A stretch of DNA of 34,564 nucleotides, from the NCBI GenBank assembly GCA_002315565.1, contig DCHD01000030.1:426-34989 (forward strand), written 5' to 3'. A program made the position numbers and the translations under genes. Numbering within the stretch: position 1 is the stretch's first letter; each line of letters begins with the position of its first letter. This document shows, piece after piece, positions 29,826 to 34,564 of this stretch. The notes under the pieces are model-generated. The model worked only from the letters and a program-made list of their open reading frames with translations. It was not told the origin of the DNA and did not search any database. Origin of the DNA: Solobacterium sp. UBA1761. Its GTDB lineage: Bacteria > Bacillota_I > Bacilli_A > Erysipelotrichales > Erysipelotrichaceae.

Positions 29826-30875
29826 ATGAGATATACCGATTGCATTAAAAAGATAATTAAAGAATATGTTGACAACAATGAACTTCCTGGAGCAGTCTTT
29901 GCGTTTGTATCAGATGAAGGTTTTGAACAGGACTGCTACGGATACAGTTCATTAAAACCGGAAAGAAAAGAAACGTCTTTAAAGACTATGTATGACATGG
30001 CAAGTCTTTCAAAGGTAATCACAACTGGTGTCATGACACTGAAACTGATTGAAGATGGGATTGTCCATTTTGAGGATAAAGTAAGTGATATTCTTCCTGA
30101 ATATCCCTATAAGGATGTGACAATACTTAATCTTCTTGTACACACATCAGGAATGTATGCTGATGATAAAGACTACAAGAAATGTAAGAATAAGGATGAA
30201 CTGTGGGATTTTATCTGTCATCTTCCTTTACATAACAAGACAAATGAAACTGTTGAATATTCATGTTTCGGCTATATTACTTTAGGAAAAGTAATTGAAC
30301 ATTTTAAAGGTGATTTTGAAGCATTTGCCAAAGAAATTGTTTTTGACAAACTTGAAAGCAATAACATCATGTATAATCCATATCTGAAAGGCAGAGCTGA
30401 TGATTGTGCATCTACAGAAATCACTGAAGCAAGAGGAATTATTAAAGGCATAGTACACGATGGAAAGTGCAACATCATGGGTGGTGTTGCCGGGAATGCC
30501 GGTGTATTCTCAGATATTGAAACAGCATGCCGTTTTGTAAAGATGATTCTTGATGGCGGTATATATAATGGAAACAGAATACTAAAAGAAGAAACTGTAA
30601 ATCTTTATAAGAAGTGTTTTACTGAAGGAATGAATGAAAGAAGAACTGTCGGGTCATGGTACATGGGTGATCATACAACGACAGCCGGTTCTCATATTTC
30701 TGAACTTTCTTTATTCCATACAGGATTTACCGGTACTTCTATCTATGTTGACTTTGAAAGAAGATGCGGTGTGATCATTCTTGCCAATCCTGTCCATATC
30801 TCAAGAAATCATAAGATGAAGGAAATAAGAATAAGAGTACATGATGCTGTTTTAGAGGAATTTGACAGAAAATAA
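29826..30875 (+). CDS. Serine hydrolase of the beta-lactamase/penicillin-binding fold
   Basis: This 349-residue protein has the class C beta-lactamase-like triad: S60xxK63 (ASLSK), Y145 in YSCFGY and an HTG motif at 298-300 in place of KTG. There is no signal peptide, so it is cytosolic, unlike true beta-lactamases. Family members include esterases, peptidases and amidases; the substrate is unknown. I chose ATG 29826, with AGAGG six bases upstream; a TTG at 29811 precedes that site. It is the first gene of the rhamnose operon, with the rhaB start one base after its stop. It may release rhamnose from an ester or act on another plant-derived compound, which is only inferred from position. Confidence 0.82.
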   Translation: MRYTDCIKKIIKEYVDNNELPGAVFAFVSDEGFEQDCYGYSSLKPERKETSLKTMYDMASLSKVITTGVMTLKLIEDGIVHFEDKVSDILPEYPYKDVTILNLLVHTSGMYADDKDYKKCKNKDELWDFICHLPLHNKTNETVEYSCFGYITLGKVIEHFKGDFEAFAKEIVFDKLESNNIMYNPYLKGRADDCASTEITEARGIIKGIVHDGKCNIMGGVAGNAGVFSDIETACRFVKMILDGGIYNGNRILKEETVNLYKKCFTEGMNERRTVGSWYMGDHTTTAGSHISELSLFHTGFTGTSIYVDFERRCGVIILANPVHISRNHKMKEIRIRVHDAVLEEFDRK

Positions 30876-30876
30876 T

Positions 30877-32172
30877 ATGAAATACTATCTGGCAATTGAT
30901 ATTGGAGCAGCAAGTGGCAGACACATTGTGGCCCATAAAGAAAATGATGAAATCATAAGTGAAGAGATCTACCGTTTTTCAAATGGTGTAAAAGAGGAAG
31001 ACGGTCATCTTGTATGGGATGTTGACTATCTTTTCGCTGAAGTTAAAAAGGGTATTAAAGAGGCTTTAAAAAGATACGAAATAGAATCGCTCTCAATTGA
31101 CACGTGGGGTGTTGACTATGTACTACTTGATGGGGATAAAGAAATATATCCTGTATATGCTTACCGTGATGCAAGGACAAAAGAATATATTGATGAAGTA
31201 CATTCTCTTATTCCTTTTAAAAAGCTGTATGAATGTACCGGTTCACAGTTTCAGCCATTCAATTCCATCTATCAGTTCTATACTGATAAAATGTGGGGAA
31301 GACTTGAAAAGGCTACTGATTATCTGATGATTCCGGAGTATCTTCTCTATAAGCTGACAGGAATAAAAATACATGAGTTTACCAATGCTACTACTACCGG
31401 CATGATTAATCATGAAACACTGGAATTTGATAAAGAAATAATTGAAAAACTTGAACTTCCAGAAAGACTATTTACAAGACTTACAAAGTCTGGATACATC
31501 TATGGATGTCTGAAAGAAGAAATACAGCAAGAAGTAAACGGAAACTGCAGGGTAATGCTTTGTACAACCCATGATACAGCGAGTGCAGTTGAAGGCATTC
31601 CAATGGTTGGAAATGAACTTTATATTTCTTCTGGAACATGGTCACTTCTTGGAGTGAAGACAGAAAAGCCGCTCACTGATGAAGGATCTATGAAAGCCAA
31701 TTATTCAAATGAAGGCGGGGTAGGATACAACCGTTACCAGAAAAACATCATGGGATTATGGCTGGTACAGGAACTTAAGAAAGAACTGTGTCCTTTAAAA
31801 GACTGGGTAGAGATAACCGAGGATGCTGAAAAGTCAGCCTGCAGAATTACTGTTGATGTCGAAGATGAAATATTCCTGGCACCATCAAGTATGAAAGACG
31901 CTTTTATTAGAAGAACAGGTATTCAGGATATGAAAGATGCAGATCTCTTCAGATGCGCCTATGAGTCGCTTGCTAAAGGATATAAGAGGGCAATAGAAGA
32001 ACTTGAATGCAACACTGGAAAAGTATATGAAAAACTTTATATTGTCGGTGGAGGAGCAAAAAACAGACTTCTAAACAGACTAACCGAAGAGTATACAGGA
32101 AAAAGAGTAATAGCTTTGCCGATTGAGGCAACAGCATTGGGCAACTTTAAAGCCCAGATGGAGAAAAACTGA
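30877..32172 (+). CDS. rhaB: Rhamnulokinase
   Basis: This 431-residue cytosolic FGGY kinase phosphorylates L-rhamnulose at O1 using ATP. Recognisable parts are the phosphate loop AIDIGAASGRH (D8), SIDTWGVDYVLLD (73-85), the catalytic Asp D233 in CTTHDTASAVEG, YISSGTWSLLG and the C-terminal VGGGAKNRL. I chose ATG 30877, one base after the upstream stop; the ribosome site is poor, so re-initiation after the hydrolase gene is likely. The neighbours rhaM, rhaA and rhaD complete the rhamnose pathway. The stop overlaps the rhaM start by one base. Confidence 0.95.
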   Translation: MKYYLAIDIGAASGRHIVAHKENDEIISEEIYRFSNGVKEEDGHLVWDVDYLFAEVKKGIKEALKRYEIESLSIDTWGVDYVLLDGDKEIYPVYAYRDARTKEYIDEVHSLIPFKKLYECTGSQFQPFNSIYQFYTDKMWGRLEKATDYLMIPEYLLYKLTGIKIHEFTNATTTGMINHETLEFDKEIIEKLELPERLFTRLTKSGYIYGCLKEEIQQEVNGNCRVMLCTTHDTASAVEGIPMVGNELYISSGTWSLLGVKTEKPLTDEGSMKANYSNEGGVGYNRYQKNIMGLWLVQELKKELCPLKDWVEITEDAEKSACRITVDVEDEIFLAPSSMKDAFIRRTGIQDMKDADLFRCAYESLAKGYKRAIEELECNTGKVYEKLYIVGGGAKNRLLNRLTEEYTGKRVIALPIEATALGNFKAQMEKN

Positions 32173-32489
32173 TGGAAAAATACGCATGGAAAGCAACAAT
32201 TAAAGAAGGATGTCTTGAAGAATATATCAAAAGACATGATGAAATCTGGCCAGAGATGAAAGAAATGCTTAATGAAGCCGGAATTGTCAATTACACAATC
32301 TGGAATACCGAACTGGAACTGTTTGGTTATTATGAATGTACTAAAGGAGTTGAATATGCTTCCAAAGTACAGTCTGAAAGTGCAGTAAACAAAAAATGGG
32401 ATGAATATATGAAAGATGTCATGGTTATGGAACTGGACCCTGTAACTCATGCTCAGCCACTGTTAAAGAAAGTATTTGAATTTGAATAG
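32172..32489 (+). CDS. rhaM: L-rhamnose mutarotase
   Basis: This 105-residue cytosolic protein interconverts the alpha and beta forms of L-rhamnose so that the isomerase can use both. The size and the motif RHDEIWPEM with catalytic H22 match the family, as do NYTIWN and the C-terminal DPVTHAQPLL. The start overlaps the rhaB stop (TGATG), with no separate ribosome site, so translation is coupled. A nine-base gap with AGGTGA leads to rhaA. Confidence 0.93.
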   Translation: MEKYAWKATIKEGCLEEYIKRHDEIWPEMKEMLNEAGIVNYTIWNTELELFGYYECTKGVEYASKVQSESAVNKKWDEYMKDVMVMELDPVTHAQPLLKKVFEFE

Positions 32490-32497
32490 GTGAAATT

Positions 32498-33721
32498 ATG
32501 AACAGATACGAAAGTGCAAAAGAAATATATGCTCAGTATGGAATCGATACTGAAGAAGTACTTAAGAAACTGACTGAATGCACAATCAGTGTGCACTGCT
32601 GGCAGGGTGATGATGTGGTCGGTTTTGACTCAAGAATGGCAGCATCCGGTGGTATTCAGACTACCGGCAACTATCCGGGAAGAGCCAATACCCCAGAAGA
32701 ACTTATGGCCGACTTTGATAAGGTACTTGAATTTTGCCCTGGTAAGAAAAGACTAAATCTTCATGCCAATTATGCGATCGACAATGATTCAAGAAAAGAT
32801 GTAAAACCCGAACATTTCAAGAAGTGGGTAGAATACGCAAAGAAGAGAAACATCAAGCTTGACTTCAATCCGACATTCTTTTCTCATCCGATGGTTAAAG
32901 ATGGACTTACATTAAGTTCGCCTGATAAAGAGGTAAGAGACTATTGGATTGAACATGGAATAAACTGTCTTAAGGTAGCAGAATACTTTGCGGATGAACT
33001 CAATGAAACATGCTACATCAATTTCTGGATGCCTGATGGCTATAAGGATTATCCGGCTGATCGAATTGGACCAAGACTTAGAATGAAGGAATCACTTGAT
33101 AAGATTTTCTCTTATTCATATGACCATAAGAAAGTAGTGCCAACACTGGAATCCAAGGTATTTGGAATCGGTGTAGAAGCTTATACAGTTGTATCAGCGG
33201 AATTCTGTTTAAGCTATGCTATGACCAATGGCATCATGCCTTTGGTTGACAATGGCCACTTTCATCCAACCGAAATGGTATCTGACAAGATCAGTTCAAT
33301 TCTCTGTTTCGCCGATAGGATGATGCTCCATGTAACCAGACCTATGCGTTGGGATAGCGACCATGTAGTTTCATATGATGATGAGACAAGGGAAATAATG
33401 AAAGAAGCAGTCAGATGCGGTTTAGATAAAGTAGTAATCGCAACTGATTACTTTGACGCATCCATCAACAGAGTCTCTGCCTGGATTACTGGAGTAAGAA
33501 ATACTCAGAAGGCTCTTTTATATGCACTGCTTGAACCAAAAGAAGAATTAAAGAAGCTTCAGGATGAATCCGACTTTACATCTTTACAGGTTAAACATGA
33601 AGAACTCAAGATGTTACCGATTGGTGATATCTGGAATGAATTCTTAAGAAGAGAGAATGTTAAAGATGATTACCTGTCTGAAATAAAGCAATATGAAAAA
33701 GAGGTTTTAAGCAAGAGATGA
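32498..33721 (+). CDS. rhaA: L-rhamnose isomerase
   Basis: This 407-residue cytosolic enzyme converts L-rhamnose to L-rhamnulose. The family stretches CTISVHCWQGDDVVGF, RLNLHANYAI, TLESKVFGIGVEAYTV and PLVDNGHFHPTEMVSDK are present and supply the metal-binding Glu, Asp and His residues of the barrel. Length is close to that of characterised bacterial RhaA. The start is preceded by AGGTGA at six bases. The last codons overlap the rhaD start by four bases (ATGA), indicating coupled translation. Confidence 0.96.
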   Translation: MNRYESAKEIYAQYGIDTEEVLKKLTECTISVHCWQGDDVVGFDSRMAASGGIQTTGNYPGRANTPEELMADFDKVLEFCPGKKRLNLHANYAIDNDSRKDVKPEHFKKWVEYAKKRNIKLDFNPTFFSHPMVKDGLTLSSPDKEVRDYWIEHGINCLKVAEYFADELNETCYINFWMPDGYKDYPADRIGPRLRMKESLDKIFSYSYDHKKVVPTLESKVFGIGVEAYTVVSAEFCLSYAMTNGIMPLVDNGHFHPTEMVSDKISSILCFADRMMLHVTRPMRWDSDHVVSYDDETREIMKEAVRCGLDKVVIATDYFDASINRVSAWITGVRNTQKALLYALLEPKEELKKLQDESDFTSLQVKHEELKMLPIGDIWNEFLRRENVKDDYLSEIKQYEKEVLSKR

Positions 33722-34530
33722 AAGACGTCAGAACAAGTGAATATGTAATTGAATTTGCCCGTATGGCAACCAACATGTACCGTCTGGGATGGGACGAAAG
33801 AAATGGCGGTAATATCTCTTATCTTCTTTATGAAGATGACCTTAAGGATTATATCGATACAACAAAAGTCATAAGAGAAATACCTCTGGGCTTTGACGCT
33901 AAAGAGTTAATTGGTAAATACTTCCTGGTTACAGGTACCGGCAAATACTTCAAGAACGTTGAAAGAGATCCGGCATATAACCTTGGTATCTTAAGAATCA
34001 AGAATGATGGTCTTACAGCAGAACTCTTATGGGGCTTTGAGGATGGGGGCAGGTTCACTTCAGAATTTCCTGCTCATCTGATGTCTCATATTGAAAGACT
34101 GAAAGTTGAGCCAAATCACAGAGTAGTGCTTCATACTCATCCTCTTGCTACTATGTCCATGAGTTTTATTCATCCGTTAAGTGACAGAGAATTCACGCGG
34201 ACTATCTGGAAGATGAACAATGAGTGCATCGTTGTCTTCCCTGATGGCATAGGTGTTCTTCCATGGATGGTGTGTGGAACAAATGAGATTGGTATGGCTA
34301 CTGCCGAAAAGATGAAAGACTATCGAATTGTCTTATGGCCAAACCATGGTATCTATGGTGTAGGTACAACCCTGGATGAAGCATTCGGACTTGTGGAAAC
34401 AGTAGAAAAAGCAGCACAGGTATATATGATGATTGGTGAAAGAAAAGTAATCAATCCGATTACTGATGAAAATCTCAAGGACCTGGCAGCATTCTTTAAA
34501 CTAAATTATCGAAAAGACTTTCTAGATTAA
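33718..34530 (+). CDS. rhaD: Rhamnulose-1-phosphate aldolase
   Basis: This 270-residue class II aldolase cleaves rhamnulose-1-phosphate to dihydroxyacetone phosphate and L-lactaldehyde. The zinc ligands H139 and H141 (LHTHPLATM) and H210 (WPNHGIYG) and the catalytic E116 (TSEFPAH) are present, and the length matches E. coli RhaD. It is the last rhamnose gene in view, and only 34 bases follow, without a visible terminator, so the operon may continue. No lactaldehyde reductase, rhamnose transporter or AraC-type regulator is seen in the window. Confidence 0.96.
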   Translation: MKDVRTSEYVIEFARMATNMYRLGWDERNGGNISYLLYEDDLKDYIDTTKVIREIPLGFDAKELIGKYFLVTGTGKYFKNVERDPAYNLGILRIKNDGLTAELLWGFEDGGRFTSEFPAHLMSHIERLKVEPNHRVVLHTHPLATMSMSFIHPLSDREFTRTIWKMNNECIVVFPDGIGVLPWMVCGTNEIGMATAEKMKDYRIVLWPNHGIYGVGTTLDEAFGLVETVEKAAQVYMMIGERKVINPITDENLKDLAAFFKLNYRKDFLD

Positions 34531-34564
34531 AAAATAGGCAATTAAACTGTACCCTTTGTCAAGG

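Noticed and set aside
29798..29878. N-terminal extension of the PHP protein (27 hydrophobic residues)
   Set aside because: It would read across the divergent promoters and into the start of the serine hydrolase gene; family similarity begins near ATG 29797.
1..34564. CRISPR array, tRNA, rRNA, prophage or complete transposon
   Set aside because: No regularly spaced DNA repeats, cloverleaf-like sequence, transposase or phage structural gene was found; genes are dense and housekeeping-like.

Overview
The window reads as chromosome of an AT-rich, low-GC Gram-positive (Bacillota) bacterium, most likely an anaerobic gut commensal of the Erysipelotrichia type. The grounds are AT-rich codon use, lipobox lipoproteins, GGAGG ribosome sites and the catabolic gene set. 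This placement is inference; no rRNA or marker gene is present. Coding density is very high, no gap between genes exceeds about 180 bases, and I saw no tRNA, rRNA, CRISPR array or complete insertion sequence.

Layout. 1-1620: an NAD-salvage operon on the minus strand (nrtR-pncA-pncB, the last cut by the window edge) behind a promoter with two inverted-repeat operators. 1687-4618: a divergent run of SemiSWEET/PQ-loop transporter, GH3 beta-N-acetylhexosaminidase lipoprotein and 4-alpha-glucanotransferase. 4657-6009: a MATE exporter. 6051-9084: an MBL-membrane-cyclase fusion coupled to a Nudix hydrolase. 9142-12792: a large secreted beta-helix protein. 12823-16209: a DUF975 membrane protein, MTA/SAH nucleosidase and a two-gene amino-acid-type ABC transporter. 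16305-21031: a standalone MBL protein overlapping a 1320-residue CHASE2-cyclase-membrane-pseudoMBL protein. 21094-25307: an ANL-superfamily ligase, a double-glycine-leader peptide whose core is a 5-residue repeat, and a DUF885 metallopeptidase lipoprotein. 25356-28124: an SGNH hydrolase-PAP2 phosphatase-arginine deiminase operon. 28141-29797: a 53-residue ORF, a small membrane protein and a PHP phosphoesterase. 29826-34530: a rhamnose operon (serine hydrolase, rhaB, rhaM, rhaA, rhaD).

Two parts stand out. First, two loci about 8 kb apart carry class III nucleotide cyclases joined to, or overlapping with, the same family of metallo-beta-lactamase (MBL) domain. One MBL copy, at the C-terminus of the 1320-residue cyclase, has lost nearly all metal ligands, while an intact copy is encoded directly upstream with a 16-base overlap. 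This suggests a membrane cyclic-nucleotide signalling module with paired active and inactive MBL domains. Second, the gene at 23099-23431 encodes a short leader ending in Gly-Gly, followed by 15 consecutive five-residue units around a D/N-A/N-M/I core. That is an unusual candidate secreted or ribosomally made peptide with no recognised processing enzyme beside it.

A further pattern crosses the window: about seven genes have a -10 hexamer ending only 3-12 bases before the start codon and no Shine-Dalgarno sequence, which points to leaderless or nearly leaderless transcripts. Genes with normal GGAGG sites sit between them.
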